From Flavobacterium circumlabens (GTDB lineage: Bacteria; Bacteroidota; Bacteroidia; Flavobacteriales; Flavobacteriaceae): a stretch of 64,000 nucleotides of DNA. The stretch lies in the NCBI RefSeq assembly GCF_004345565.1, contig NZ_SLWA01000001.1, positions 777,892 to 841,891 of the forward strand. Direction: 5' to 3'. The position numbers and the translations under genes were made by a program. Each line of letters starts with the position of its first letter. Within the stretch, counting starts at the first letter, position 1. The notes under the pieces were generated by a model. That model was not told where the DNA came from. It saw only the letters and a list, made by a program, of their open reading frames with translations, and did no database searches. Shown here in pieces: positions 1-8,745 of this stretch.

Positions 1-1410
1 ACCATCTTCACCTACGCGGAAAGAATCATGTGTCCAGATATATTTTACAGGTAATTCCTGAATTGCCGCCAAACGAATGGCTGGTTTCATATAATCTGAA
101 AACACAAAAAATGTTGCCACAACAGGAATCACACCGCCGTGAAGCGCAATTCCGTTTGCAATGGCCGCCATCGTTAATTCGGCAACACCGGCTTGTAAAA
201 AACCGCCTTTAAAATTATTCTTTTGCAGAACAGATGATTTTTTAAGGAAACCGTCTGTCTTATCGCTATTCGATAAATCGGCAGAAGACACAATCATATT
301 TTCTACATTTTCAGCTAAATATCCTAAAACGGACGCCGATGCATCACGAGTTGCTGCATTTGCTTTTTGAACAATACTGCCAAAATCCAAAACCGGTAAA
401 TCTCCGTTAAAAAACTGTTGCATCTTTTGAGCTAATTCCTGGTTCTGACTTTCCCAAGCTGAAATTTGTATTTTCCTATTAGCCGCTTCTGCTGTTTTAT
501 TGGCTAAAATAGTTTTGTAATGCGCTGCAACAGCATCATAAATTGCAAATGAATCTTCCGGATTTCCTCCCAGATTTAATATTGTTTTTTCGAAGTTGGC
601 TTTTGTAGCGCCAATTGGTTTACCGTGCAATTCGCATTGTCCTTCATACATCGTTCCATCGGCGGTAACGCAGCCTTTTCCCATTACAGTTCTTCCGATA
701 ATCAAAGTTGGTCTTTCTAATTCGGCGTGGGCTGCGTTTAATGCGGATCGAATATGCGCATGATTATGACCTTCAATTGTAATTACTTTCCAGCCCCAGG
801 CTTCATATTTCATCGCTGTATTTTCGGTCGTAACTTCATCTGTCATGGACGAAAGCTGTACATCATTCGAATCATAAAACATAATAAAATTATTCAATCC
901 TAAATGTCCTGCAATTCGTCCGGCGCCCTGCGAAATTTCCTCCTGAACGCCGCCATCAGTAATAAAACCGTATATTTTATGATCGAATAAGTTTTCAAAT
1001 CTCGCCGATAAAAACTTAGCCGCAATTGCTGCTCCAACGCCCATTGCATGACCCTGTCCTAATGGCCCTGAAGTATTTTCGACGCCTCTTTTAACATCAA
1101 TTTCAGGGTGTCCGGGTGTTACGGAACCCCACTGTCTGAAATTTTCAAGATCTGATTTTGTGTAATTTCCGAGCAAATGGTATTGCGCATACATTAAAGC
1201 CGAAAGATGTCCTGCATCCATAAAAAAGCGGTCCCTGAAAATCCAGTGCATATCGGTCGGATCGTATTTTAAATATTCGGAATATAAAATGTGCATGAAA
1301 TCTGCGCCTCCCATTGCTCCTCCGGGATGACCCGAATTTGCTTTCTCGACCATCGAAATGGCCAAAGCTCTTATATTATCTGCCGATAACTGGTCTATTT
1401 TGTTATTCAT
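1..1410 (-). CDS. tkt: Transketolase, partial (N-terminal 470 residues)
   Basis: Thiamine-diphosphate enzyme of the non-oxidative pentose phosphate pathway, moving two-carbon ketol units between sugar phosphates in the cytoplasm. The frame is open from the ATG at 1408-1410 to the window edge without a stop, so the C-terminus is missing. Visible motifs are SGHPGG (residues 26-31), GPLGQG (115-120), the cofactor/metal loop TDGGVQEEIS (151-160) and, at the cut end, THDSFRVGEDG, which matches the second (pyrimidine-binding) domain. A single-chain enzyme of about 680 residues is expected. It reads away from the galactose regulator. A consensus promoter lies about 105 bp upstream. Confidence 0.96.
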   Translation of the reverse strand, partial: MNNKIDQLSADNIRALAISMVEKANSGHPGGAMGGADFMHILYSEYLKYDPTDMHWIFRDRFFMDAGHLSALMYAQYHLLGNYTKSDLENFRQWGSVTPGHPEIDVKRGVENTSGPLGQGHAMGVGAAIAAKFLSARFENLFDHKIYGFITDGGVQEEISQGAGRIAGHLGLNNFIMFYDSNDVQLSSMTDEVTTENTAMKYEAWGWKVITIEGHNHAHIRSALNAAHAELERPTLIIGRTVMGKGCVTADGTMYEGQCELHGKPIGATKANFEKTILNLGGNPEDSFAIYDAVAAHYKTILANKTAEAANRKIQISAWESQNQELAQKMQQFFNGDLPVLDFGSIVQKANAATRDASASVLGYLAENVENMIVSSADLSNSDKTDGFLKKSSVLQKNNFKGGFLQAGVAELTMAAIANGIALHGGVIPVVATFFVFSDYMKPAIRLAAIQELPVKYIWTHDSFRVGEDG

Positions 1411-1514
1411 TTTAAGCTGTAGTTTGGTTTGTTTTATAGTGGTTTTTTATTTGTTTTTAGCTCATAATAACGAACGCAAAACGAAACAAATAATAAGTGT
1501 GAAATTTACATTTA

Positions 1515-1546
1515 CAAATGTATGTAAAATAATTCCACAAAAACAA
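1515..1546 (-). promoter_or_regulatory. Probable promoter of the transketolase gene
   Basis: On the minus strand a perfect Bacteroidota -7 box TACATTTG (plus coordinates 1515-1522) is preceded by a TTG within a T-run (1544-1546) at a 21-bp spacing, which fits the TTG-N17-23-TAnnTTTG pattern known from Flavobacterium. The leader would be about 100 nt. Confidence 0.55.
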
Positions 1547-1654
1547 AAAAATTGTTTCCTTATTTTTTTAATCAAAAATTTGATGATTTACTACTTATAA
1601 ACAAATTTATTTATCACATAACCAGTAATACGCGAAAAACTCATTTTTTATCTC

Positions 1655-2653
1655 TTACAGCGAATTCCGGATGGTTAAGGACGATTTATTCTCAATCTGT
1701 TCTTTATTCCCTTTCAAAACCATTTCGGCCAAAATTTTTCCCATAGCTTCAAAATGAGTTGAAATTGTCGTAATTCCATTGGCTGCAATTTTTTTGAGTG
1801 GCGTTTCATTGTAAGAGATAATACCAAAATCGCTGCCTAATTTTAAGCTTTGCTTTCCGGCATTTTCAATAACTTTTACCAGATCCCGATCATTCGGAAT
1901 AATATAAAGATCTCCTGTTGTGATTTCTCTTGCGGTAAATTCGGTGATGATTTCGTAGTTAAAATGATAGGCGTCACAAAAATCCTCAAAACCTGATTTC
2001 ATACCAAGGGGTTCCCTGAATCCCGGAAAAATCAAAATGAGTTTTTTGTATTTATTCAATCTGGATTTCGCTTTAAACAATCCTTCAAAAATATCTTTCT
2101 GATGATTTTGATAAATTGCGGGATACGATTTTAAGTTCTCATTGGTCTGATCCAGTATGATTACTTCATTTACTGGTAGGGTTTTTATAAAATTTACTAC
2201 ATCGTTTAAGTTCGTCGGCATAATAATGTATTTGGTGTAATTTCCGTTGCTGTCATTTATTAGCTTCTGAAATACTTTGACATTAAAATGATGAAAGAAA
2301 ATATCGACCTGAACATTCTTTCCAATGTTTTTCAGGAACGAATTGTAAATGTCTTCTTTGAAAATATTCAATTCATCAAAAAGTAAAAAAATTCTATGTT
2401 TTAGGGTAGTTTCAACGCTTTTTACATAATAGCCTTTACCTGGAATGGCATAAATAATCCCTCTTTTTTTAAGTTCATCGTAAGCTTGTAAAACCGTGTC
2501 GCGCGATAATGAAAAAGCCAGGCAAACTTTATTGACGGATGGCAATCTGTCTCCTTTTTTTAATTTTTCTTCTTCGATAGCTTTCTCAATTGAAAGAATT
2601 ATCTGCTTATATTTTGGAAGCCCTAAATTGTTTTGTACAGAAATTACGTTCAT
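1655..2653 (-). CDS. GntR-type transcriptional regulator with sugar-binding-like domain
   Basis: Probable repressor or activator of the divergent galactose genes. Residues about 10-75 form a GntR winged helix (GDRLPSVNKVCLAFSLSRDT, then a wing with GKGYYV). From about residue 88 to the end the chain resembles the periplasmic-binding/LacI fold (FLLFDELN near the start, GIISYNETP and GITTISTHFEAMGKILAEM near the end), so a sugar ligand is plausible. This domain pairing is common in Bacteroidota sugar regulators. It is 100 bp from galM on the opposite strand, and direct repeats in the shared intergenic region are a candidate operator. Function as a galactose regulator is inferred from context only. 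Confidence 0.85.
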   Translation of the reverse strand: MNVISVQNNLGLPKYKQIILSIEKAIEEEKLKKGDRLPSVNKVCLAFSLSRDTVLQAYDELKKRGIIYAIPGKGYYVKSVETTLKHRIFLLFDELNIFKEDIYNSFLKNIGKNVQVDIFFHHFNVKVFQKLINDSNGNYTKYIIMPTNLNDVVNFIKTLPVNEVIILDQTNENLKSYPAIYQNHQKDIFEGLFKAKSRLNKYKKLILIFPGFREPLGMKSGFEDFCDAYHFNYEIITEFTAREITTGDLYIIPNDRDLVKVIENAGKQSLKLGSDFGIISYNETPLKKIAANGITTISTHFEAMGKILAEMVLKGNKEQIENKSSLTIRNSL

Positions 2654-2684
2654 AAAAAATAGTTTTTGGGTGCAAGATACAAAA

Positions 2685-2701
2685 ACTGGTAGGTACTGGT
2701 A
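2685..2701. promoter_or_regulatory. Candidate operator: ACTGGTA direct repeat
   Basis: Two exact copies of ACTGGTA (2685-2691 and 2695-2701) start 10 bp apart, one helical turn, between the divergent GntR regulator and galM. They sit just upstream of the likely galM -7 box, where bound protein would affect RNA polymerase. ACTGGT half-sites resemble operators of the HutC-like branch of GntR proteins. Binding is inferred. Confidence 0.45.
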
Positions 2702-2722
2702 TGTGATTTTTCGAAATGTTTC

Positions 2723-2730
2723 TATTTTTG
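2723..2730 (+). promoter_or_regulatory. -7 box for the galM-galK-galT operon
   Basis: TATTTTTG matches TAnnTTTG exactly and lies 25 bp before the chosen galM ATG at 2755. It lies inside the first residues of a possible upstream ATG start (2716), which argues that the upstream start is not used. No good -33 TTG is seen. Confidence 0.5.
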
Positions 2731-2754
2731 AATTTCATTTTTGGTAAAAATTAT

Positions 2755-3810
2755 ATGAAAATAAAACAGATATCTCATTTTCAGAATCTATCTGACTACA
2801 AATTGTTTGGTTTAATGCCTGACAACGAAGAAATCTATTCTTTCGAATTGACAAACAAAAACGGAATGAAAGTTCAGATCGTCAACTACGGAGCAACCGT
2901 AACTTCTTTGCAGGTTCCGCTTTCAAATGGTACCCTGAAAGACGTTGTTCTGGGTTTTGACAATCTTGAGGCGTACCTGGATTCTTATACTTTACCAAGC
3001 GCACCTTATTTCGGAACTACCGTTGGGCGTTATGCCGGAAGAATACACAATGGTTCTTTTATTCTTAATAATACAACTTTTCAGCTGCCGGCTAATAATA
3101 ATGGTAATATGCTGCATGGCGGTACTTTTGGTTTTGGAAGAAAAGTGTGGAATGTGGTCAATGTAACTTCCGGTGAAAATCCTTCGATTACTCTTGGTCT
3201 TTTAAGCGAGGACTCGGACGAAAATTTTCCGGGAGAAATGCATGTCTACCTGACGTATACGGTAACGGAAGAAAACGAATTAAAATTAGAATATAAAGCG
3301 ACAACAACGGAAGATACTATTATTAACCTGACACACCACAGTTATTTCAACCTCAACGGTCATGATTCGAGCGTTTTAGATCAGGAGATATTTATCAAAT
3401 CGGTCAAAATGCTGGAAACGGATGAGAACAATATTCCGACAGGGAATTTAACGGATCTTACGAATCATGCTTTCGACTTCAGAACACCAAAAAAATGCCC
3501 ATTTCCGATTGATAATTCTTTTGTCGTGAATTCGAAAACAGAGGTTGTTGCAAGATTAATCAGCTTAGGGAACAATTTACAAATGAACGTTTATACCGAT
3601 CAGCCCAGTGTTCATATCTATGTTGGCGGGAATTGTTTTGGCAGGCTAAAAGGAAAGCAAGATGCGGCTTATCATCCGTCAAGCGGAATTTGTTTTGAGA
3701 CACAAAATTTTCCGGATGCACCCAATCATAAAAATTTTCCGAATTCGATCCTGAAAAAAGGGGAAGAATACAGCCAGAAAACGGTTTACCGATTTGAAAA
3801 TATACACTGA
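2755..3810 (+). CDS. galM: Aldose 1-epimerase (galactose mutarotase)
   Basis: Interconverts the alpha and beta anomers of galactose so that galactokinase receives its substrate. Features of the family: NYGATVTSLQVP near the N-terminus, GRYAGRIHNG, the substrate histidine region MLHGG, and THHSYFNLNGH with the catalytic-type His; the C-terminal part holds GICFETQNFPDAPNH with the catalytic Glu. At 351 residues it is of normal length. I chose the ATG at 2755 over the in-frame one at 2716 because a -7 promoter box covers the region between them and the upstream 13 residues look unconserved. No signal peptide is obvious, so it is probably cytoplasmic. It leads an operon with galK and galT. Confidence 0.93.
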   Translation: MKIKQISHFQNLSDYKLFGLMPDNEEIYSFELTNKNGMKVQIVNYGATVTSLQVPLSNGTLKDVVLGFDNLEAYLDSYTLPSAPYFGTTVGRYAGRIHNGSFILNNTTFQLPANNNGNMLHGGTFGFGRKVWNVVNVTSGENPSITLGLLSEDSDENFPGEMHVYLTYTVTEENELKLEYKATTTEDTIINLTHHSYFNLNGHDSSVLDQEIFIKSVKMLETDENNIPTGNLTDLTNHAFDFRTPKKCPFPIDNSFVVNSKTEVVARLISLGNNLQMNVYTDQPSVHIYVGGNCFGRLKGKQDAAYHPSSGICFETQNFPDAPNHKNFPNSILKKGEEYSQKTVYRFENIH

Positions 3811-3858
3811 GATTTTTAGCATATAACTACAGGACAACACTTTACAATTACAAAAAAA

Positions 3859-5019
3859 ATGAATGACATTTTAATACAGGATACAACGGCATTTTTTGAG
3901 AAATCATTTGGTTCTTCTCCTCAAAAAACCGTGCTTTCTCCGGGAAGAATAAACATTATCGGAGAACATATCGATTATAATGACGGTTATGTTTTACCGG
4001 CAGCAATTGACAAAGTAATCTGCTTTGCTTTTGAGAAAAACAATACCAAAAAATCTAAAATAATCGCCATCGATTTAAACGAAGAATTTGAGGTAGATCT
4101 TACGCAGGAAATTAAGTTAAGTGATGTTGTCTGGACCAATTATATTCTTGGTGTAATCAAACAATTACAGGATAATGGTTTTTCTTTTGAAGGTTTCAAC
4201 TGTGTTTTCAGCAGTAATATTCCGGTTGGTTCTGGGCTGTCTTCTTCTGCGGCTTTAGAATGCGGAATGCTTTTTGGTATTGCAGCACTTTTCGATCTTA
4301 CAATTACAAAAGTTGACATTGCCTTAATGGGTCAAAAAGCGGAACACTGGGTAGGTATCAATTGCGGAATTATGGACCAGTTTTCAAGTGTTCACGGAAT
4401 TGAAGATAAAGTGATCAAATTAGATTGCAATACATTGGAATTTGAATATCACGATGCTAATTTCAAAGATTATTCATTAATCTTAATGGACAGTAATGTA
4501 AAACATTCGCTTTTCACCTCTGAATACAATACCAGAAGACTGGAATGTGAAGAAGGTTTATCAATCATAAAAAAGCATTTTCCGGAAGTAAAAAGTTTTA
4601 GAAATTGTACCGAAGAACAGCTTTTGAGCATTCAGGGTAAAATGAATCCGACTGTTTTTAAAAGAGTACATTTTGTTATCAAAGAAATTAACCGTGTCAT
4701 AAAAGCTTGTGAGGCATTAGATAACGGGAATATTGAACTTTTGGGAGCGTTGCTTTTTGAGACGCATTACGGGTTATCGCAGGAATATGAAGTAAGTTGT
4801 GCAGAGCTGGATATGCTGGTGGATACAGCAAAAGCAGATGATTCTGTGATCGGTTCCCGATTGATGGGAGGGGGTTTTGGTGGGTGTACCATAAATTTAA
4901 TAAAAAAAGGTTGCGAAAATGAGGCTAAACGTAAGTTTTCAAATCTTTATTTAGATACATTTGGGATTGAATTAAAATTTTATGATGTAAAAATCTCAAA
5001 CGGAACAACACTACTTTAA
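3859..5019 (+). CDS. galK: Galactokinase
   Basis: GHMP-family kinase that phosphorylates galactose at C1 with ATP, the first committed step of the Leloir pathway. The galactokinase signature with PGR at residues 28-30 continues into GEHIDYNDG, the ATP-binding loop PVGSGLSSSAA spans 122-132, the catalytic-base Asp is in GIMDQFSS (Asp173), and the third GHMP motif LMGGGFGGC is near the C-terminus. At 386 residues it is of usual length. It follows galM by 48 bp and precedes galT by 16 bp, so co-transcription is likely. Confidence 0.97.
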   Translation: MNDILIQDTTAFFEKSFGSSPQKTVLSPGRINIIGEHIDYNDGYVLPAAIDKVICFAFEKNNTKKSKIIAIDLNEEFEVDLTQEIKLSDVVWTNYILGVIKQLQDNGFSFEGFNCVFSSNIPVGSGLSSSAALECGMLFGIAALFDLTITKVDIALMGQKAEHWVGINCGIMDQFSSVHGIEDKVIKLDCNTLEFEYHDANFKDYSLILMDSNVKHSLFTSEYNTRRLECEEGLSIIKKHFPEVKSFRNCTEEQLLSIQGKMNPTVFKRVHFVIKEINRVIKACEALDNGNIELLGALLFETHYGLSQEYEVSCAELDMLVDTAKADDSVIGSRLMGGGFGGCTINLIKKGCENEAKRKFSNLYLDTFGIELKFYDVKISNGTTLL

Positions 5020-5035
5020 TACCACTAGCAGTACA

Positions 5036-6097
5036 ATGAAAAATTTTGACATTACCGAAGATCCTCACAGACGTTTCAATCCACTAATCAACGAATGGGT
5101 TTTAGTATCACCCCATCGTGCAAAACGTCCATGGCAAGGGCAAAACGAAACTATTTCAACCGAAGCTTTGCCAAATTACGACCCCACTTGCTACCTCTGT
5201 CCGGGGAATGTTCGTGCCAATGGAGTCAGCAATCCCAAATACGAAAGCAGTTTTGTATTTGAAAATGATTTCGCCGCAATGAAGCAGGATGAAATTATGT
5301 TTGAAGAAGATATTAAACACACTTTTTTTAAAGCACAACCGGAACGCGGAATTTCGCGAGTAGTTTGTTTTTCACCAAGACATGATCTAACCTTACCGGA
5401 AATGAATATTGACGGAATTGAAAATATCATTAAAACCTGGCAAAAAGAATACACTGATTTAGGAAACATCAAATATATCAATCACGTTCAGATTTTCGAA
5501 AATAAAGGAAGTGTAATGGGCTGCAGCAACCCGCACCCGCACGGACAAATCTGGGCACAGTCTTCCTTACCGACCCAGGTAGAAAAAACGCAAAAAAACC
5601 TGAAAGCTTATTTTGACAAAAACGGCAAGACGATGCTGGCAGATTACCTGCAGGCCGAACTAAGATCCGGGGAACGCATTGTAATCGAGAACGATCATTT
5701 TGTGGCACTGGTTCCGTTTTGGGCTACATGGCCTTATGAAACTATGATTATCAGTAAAAGAACCTTTGGAAAAATCACAGATTTTACTGCTGACGAAACG
5801 ACTTCTTTTGCCACAATCCTAAAGCAACTGACGTCAAAATACGATAACGTATTCAATACTTCTTTTCCATATTCATCGGGAATTCACCAATCTCCGACAG
5901 ATGGTCTGGAACATGCCGAGTGGCATTTTCACATGCATTTTTATCCGCCTTTATTGCGATCTGCAACGGTTAAGAAATTCATGGTTGGGTACGAAATGTT
6001 AGGAGAATCACAAAGGGACATTACTCCTGAAAAAAGTGCAGAAATTTTAAGACAATTATCAGATGTTCACTATAAAACGAAACTAAAAGCAGACTAA
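5036..6097 (+). CDS. galT: Galactose-1-phosphate uridylyltransferase
   Basis: Swaps UMP between UDP-glucose and galactose-1-phosphate, giving UDP-galactose and glucose-1-phosphate. The nucleophile motif NPHPHGQIWA is present, with the second His (His169) as the expected uridylylated residue. A CxxC zinc pair (Cys52, Cys55) is kept, and a late WHFHMHFYPP supplies the other metal and active-site histidines. The 353 residues match the family. It closes the galM-galK-galT unit. No UDP-galactose 4-epimerase gene is present in the window, so that step must be encoded elsewhere. Confidence 0.97.
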   Translation: MKNFDITEDPHRRFNPLINEWVLVSPHRAKRPWQGQNETISTEALPNYDPTCYLCPGNVRANGVSNPKYESSFVFENDFAAMKQDEIMFEEDIKHTFFKAQPERGISRVVCFSPRHDLTLPEMNIDGIENIIKTWQKEYTDLGNIKYINHVQIFENKGSVMGCSNPHPHGQIWAQSSLPTQVEKTQKNLKAYFDKNGKTMLADYLQAELRSGERIVIENDHFVALVPFWATWPYETMIISKRTFGKITDFTADETTSFATILKQLTSKYDNVFNTSFPYSSGIHQSPTDGLEHAEWHFHMHFYPPLLRSATVKKFMVGYEMLGESQRDITPEKSAEILRQLSDVHYKTKLKAD

Positions 6098-6146
6098 AAT
6101 TACATTTAATGTAATAATGCGGTTATAAATGTTAAAAACACATTTA

Positions 6147-6182
6147 TTTTTGGTGCGGAAATGTTTTTTTATCTTATTTTTG
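6147..6182 (+). promoter_or_regulatory. Probable own promoter of the sugar symporter gene
   Basis: TTTTTG at 6147-6152, a 22-bp spacer, and TATTTTTG at 6175-6182 fit the Flavobacterium promoter pattern; a second TATTTTTG sits at 6145-6152. A short inverted repeat, TTACATTTAATGTAA, lies just after galT at 6100-6114. The 202-bp gap to the symporter and this box suggest separate control, about 118 bp before its ATG. Confidence 0.5.
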
Positions 6183-6299
6183 GCTTTGGATCATTTTTTC
6201 ACAAAAAAATAACGAAATAAAAACACATCCTATATTTTAAACCGTATTAAATAATAAAACAAACAATCACCTTTACTAATTTTTAAACTATTACTAACA

Positions 6300-7985
6300 A
6301 TGAACCAGAACCTTGCTTTCGCAGATTATGCGGTTTTTATTATCTATTTTATCGTAGTGACAACCTACGGTTTTACTATTTACCACAAACGTAAAAAAGA
6401 CGAACAAGATGCTAAAGCTTACTTTTTGGCTGAAGGGAATTTAACCTGGTGGGCTATTGGAGCGTCTTTAATTGCTTCTAATATTTCTGCTGAGCAATTC
6501 ATCGGAATGAGTGGGGAAGGTTTCTTTTTAGGAATTGCAGTTGCTGCTTACGAATGGTTAGCGGCTGTTGCTTTAATTATTGTAGCGGTTTGGTTTATTC
6601 CGGTTTATCTTAAAAATAAGATTTACACCATGCCACAATTCTTAAAAACGCGTTATAATGAATCGACTGCATTGATTATGGCCGTTTTCTGGTTGTTTTT
6701 GTATGTATTTGTAAACTTAACTTCTATTTTATATTTGGGTGCGGTTGCCATTAACGGACTTGCGGGCGGAGAATACCTGCATGTAATCATGGTTGGACTG
6801 GCTTTATTCGCTTTATTGATTTCCTTAGGAGGAATGAAAGTTGTAGCGTATACAGACGTTATTCAGGTAGCCGTTTTAATTATTGGTGGTTTAGTGACCT
6901 CATATATTGCACTAACAACCGTTGGACAGTATTTTGGCGTTGGCGAAAATGCTATCGCAGGTTTTAAAGTTTTAATGAGAGAAGCTCCGGAGCATTTCAA
7001 AATGATTATTCCAAAACCAACGGCAACTTCCTCTCAACTTGATATTGACAAATATTTGACTTTCCCGGGTTTGATGTCTTACCTTGCCGGTATCTGGATT
7101 ATCAACCTGAATTACTGGGGTTGTAACCAATACATTACACAAAGAGCTTTGGGTGCAGATTTACAAACAGCCCGTACAGGTATTTTATTTGCCGGTATGT
7201 TAAAATTGTTAATGCCTTTAATCGTAATGCTGCCTGGTATCGCTGCTTATGTTTTATATCAAAACGGACATTTAACAAAATTAGTGGGAGGAAAAGACGG
7301 TGCTTACTCTGCTGTATTGACTTTCCTGCCAACAGGTTTAAAAGGACTTTCCGTAGCGGCCTTGACTGCTGCAATTGTGGCATCATTGGCCGGAAAAGTA
7401 AACAGTATCTCAACAATTTATACTTTAGATATTCATAAAAAATACATTCAGAAAGAAGCTGGCGAAAAACAACAGGTAAACATTGGCAGAATTGCCGTTT
7501 TTGCTGCAATGCTTCTGGCTGTTCTGTTTACATGGAATGACATCCTGGGAATTGGCGGAGTTGGTGGATTTACTTATATCCAAAAATATACCGGATTTAT
7601 CAGCCCCGGAGTTTTTGCAATGTTCTTTCTTGGTATGTTCTGGAAAAGAACTACCGGAACTGCAGCCATTGTGGGTGTAATTTTAGGATTTGTATTATCT
7701 GTATTATTCAACGAATATGCTCCAATGCTGTTCGGAAACGAAACTTTGTTATACACTGCTTATCCTAACGGAAAAGGGGCTTTCGAAATTCCTTTCCACA
7801 TCTGTATGGGATTATCATTCTTCTTTACGATGTTAGCTATGATTGCAATTAGTTTTGCAGGACCAAAAGTAAATCCTAAAGCGTTTGAAATAGATTCTGA
7901 AATGTTTAAGGTAAAACCACAAACTACGGTTTTAATCGTAATTACCTTATTGGTTATTGTGGCTTTATATGTTAAATTCTGGTAG
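6300..7985 (+). CDS. Sodium:solute symporter (SGLT-type sugar transporter)
   Basis: Inner-membrane carrier of the SSS family, expected to bring in galactose or glucose with sodium. The 561-residue chain begins with a first membrane helix (FADYAVFIIYFIVVTTYGF) and has about 14 hydrophobic segments. Family hallmarks include YFLAEGNLTWWAIGASLIASNISAEQ, then GMSGEGF, and QYITQRALGA. It closely follows the Leloir genes and ends at a strong terminator, so it forms the last part of the galactose utilisation unit. The galactose substrate is inferred from the neighbours; other hexoses are possible. Confidence 0.93.
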   Translation: MNQNLAFADYAVFIIYFIVVTTYGFTIYHKRKKDEQDAKAYFLAEGNLTWWAIGASLIASNISAEQFIGMSGEGFFLGIAVAAYEWLAAVALIIVAVWFIPVYLKNKIYTMPQFLKTRYNESTALIMAVFWLFLYVFVNLTSILYLGAVAINGLAGGEYLHVIMVGLALFALLISLGGMKVVAYTDVIQVAVLIIGGLVTSYIALTTVGQYFGVGENAIAGFKVLMREAPEHFKMIIPKPTATSSQLDIDKYLTFPGLMSYLAGIWIINLNYWGCNQYITQRALGADLQTARTGILFAGMLKLLMPLIVMLPGIAAYVLYQNGHLTKLVGGKDGAYSAVLTFLPTGLKGLSVAALTAAIVASLAGKVNSISTIYTLDIHKKYIQKEAGEKQQVNIGRIAVFAAMLLAVLFTWNDILGIGGVGGFTYIQKYTGFISPGVFAMFFLGMFWKRTTGTAAIVGVILGFVLSVLFNEYAPMLFGNETLLYTAYPNGKGAFEIPFHICMGLSFFFTMLAMIAISFAGPKVNPKAFEIDSEMFKVKPQTTVLIVITLLVIVALYVKFW

Positions 7986-8022
7986 TATAATTTTTTACTA
8001 TATTATTTTTTGAAGAAAGAAG

Positions 8023-8051
8023 AGGATATCAAAAACGATATCCTTTTTTTT
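8023..8051 (+). terminator. Rho-independent terminator after the symporter gene
   Basis: A perfect 8-bp stem AGGATATC (8023-8030) / GATATCCT (8037-8044) with a 6-nt loop is followed by a run of T. It ends the galactose unit 38 bp after the symporter stop. Confidence 0.9.
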
Positions 8052-8102
8052 ATTTACAATGATTTTACTTAGTTTTAGACCCTTAATAATTAACCAATAA
8101 AA

Positions 8103-8708
8103 ATGAAAAAATTAATCATTGCATGCTTCTTTATTTCAGGAGTTGTGTTTGCACAAGACATGAAAGTCGTTCAGGGAAACTTTGATTTTTTAAAAGATCA
8201 AAAAGAAATCAACACCGAATTTGATTATAGTAATTTTACTATGATGAAAGAAAAAAAATCAGAAGCACAATATGTTGAAGAACATAAAGCCGATTTAGAT
8301 GAGAAAGCAAAAGGAAACGGAAATCTTTGGCAAAAGCGATGGATTGTGGCAAAACAACAAATCTGGACTCCAAAATTTCTGGAAATCGGAAACATTGTTT
8401 TGTCTAAAGCGGGTAAAGATGTCAATTTTCAGGAAGGATTAAAAACTCCATATACTTTAATTGTTCAAACCGTATGGCTTTACCCAGGCTGGGATGCCGG
8501 AATTATGAAACAACCTGCAAAAGTTACTACAAACTTAAAGTTTGTTGAAACAGCAAACAAATCAAATGTCTTACTCGAAATAACAAGCGAAGAGGCTCCG
8601 GGAGATCAGTGGGGAAGCAACTTTAATAATGAAACCAGAATTGGAGAAGGATATGCAAAAACAGCAAAATCATTATCTAAACTTTTATTGAAAAAAGCAT
8701 TCAAATAA
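8103..8708 (+). CDS. Secreted protein of unknown function
   Basis: A 201-residue protein with a clear signal peptide (MKKLIIACFFISGVVFAQ, probable cleavage after FAQ or before it). The mature part is charged at first (residues about 25-85) and then has a beta-rich stretch with aromatic residues (TPYTLIVQTVWLYPGWDAG). I do not recognise a named domain. It looks like conserved Bacteroidota proteins annotated as hypothetical. It stands alone between two terminators, upstream of the pigment cluster and convergent with the halogenase-like gene, so no pathway link can be drawn. Confidence 0.75.
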   Translation: MKKLIIACFFISGVVFAQDMKVVQGNFDFLKDQKEINTEFDYSNFTMMKEKKSEAQYVEEHKADLDEKAKGNGNLWQKRWIVAKQQIWTPKFLEIGNIVLSKAGKDVNFQEGLKTPYTLIVQTVWLYPGWDAGIMKQPAKVTTNLKFVETANKSNVLLEITSEEAPGDQWGSNFNNETRIGEGYAKTAKSLSKLLLKKAFK

Positions 8709-8718
8709 AATCAAAAAA

Positions 8719-8745
8719 AAGCCCTGATCACTCAGGGCTTTGTTC
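8719..8745. terminator. Bidirectional terminator between convergent genes
   Basis: AAGCCCTGA (8719-8727) pairs with TCAGGGCTT (8732-8740) over a 4-nt loop. A-runs on the left and T-rich sequence on the right let it serve both the secreted-protein gene (plus) and the flavoprotein gene (minus); the minus-strand stop codon (8728-8730) lies in the loop. Confidence 0.85.

Noticed and set aside
1358..1746. Short plus-strand frames between the transketolase and GntR genes
   Set aside because: Very AT-rich, no conserved motif, and overlapping the starts or ends of well-supported minus-strand genes.
2716..2754. Upstream ATG for galM
   Set aside because: A consensus -7 box lies inside the extra 13 codons, so the ATG at 2755 is more likely.
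7135..7509. Minus-strand open frame of 124 codons
   Set aside because: Antisense to the sodium/sugar symporter gene; composition is not protein-like.
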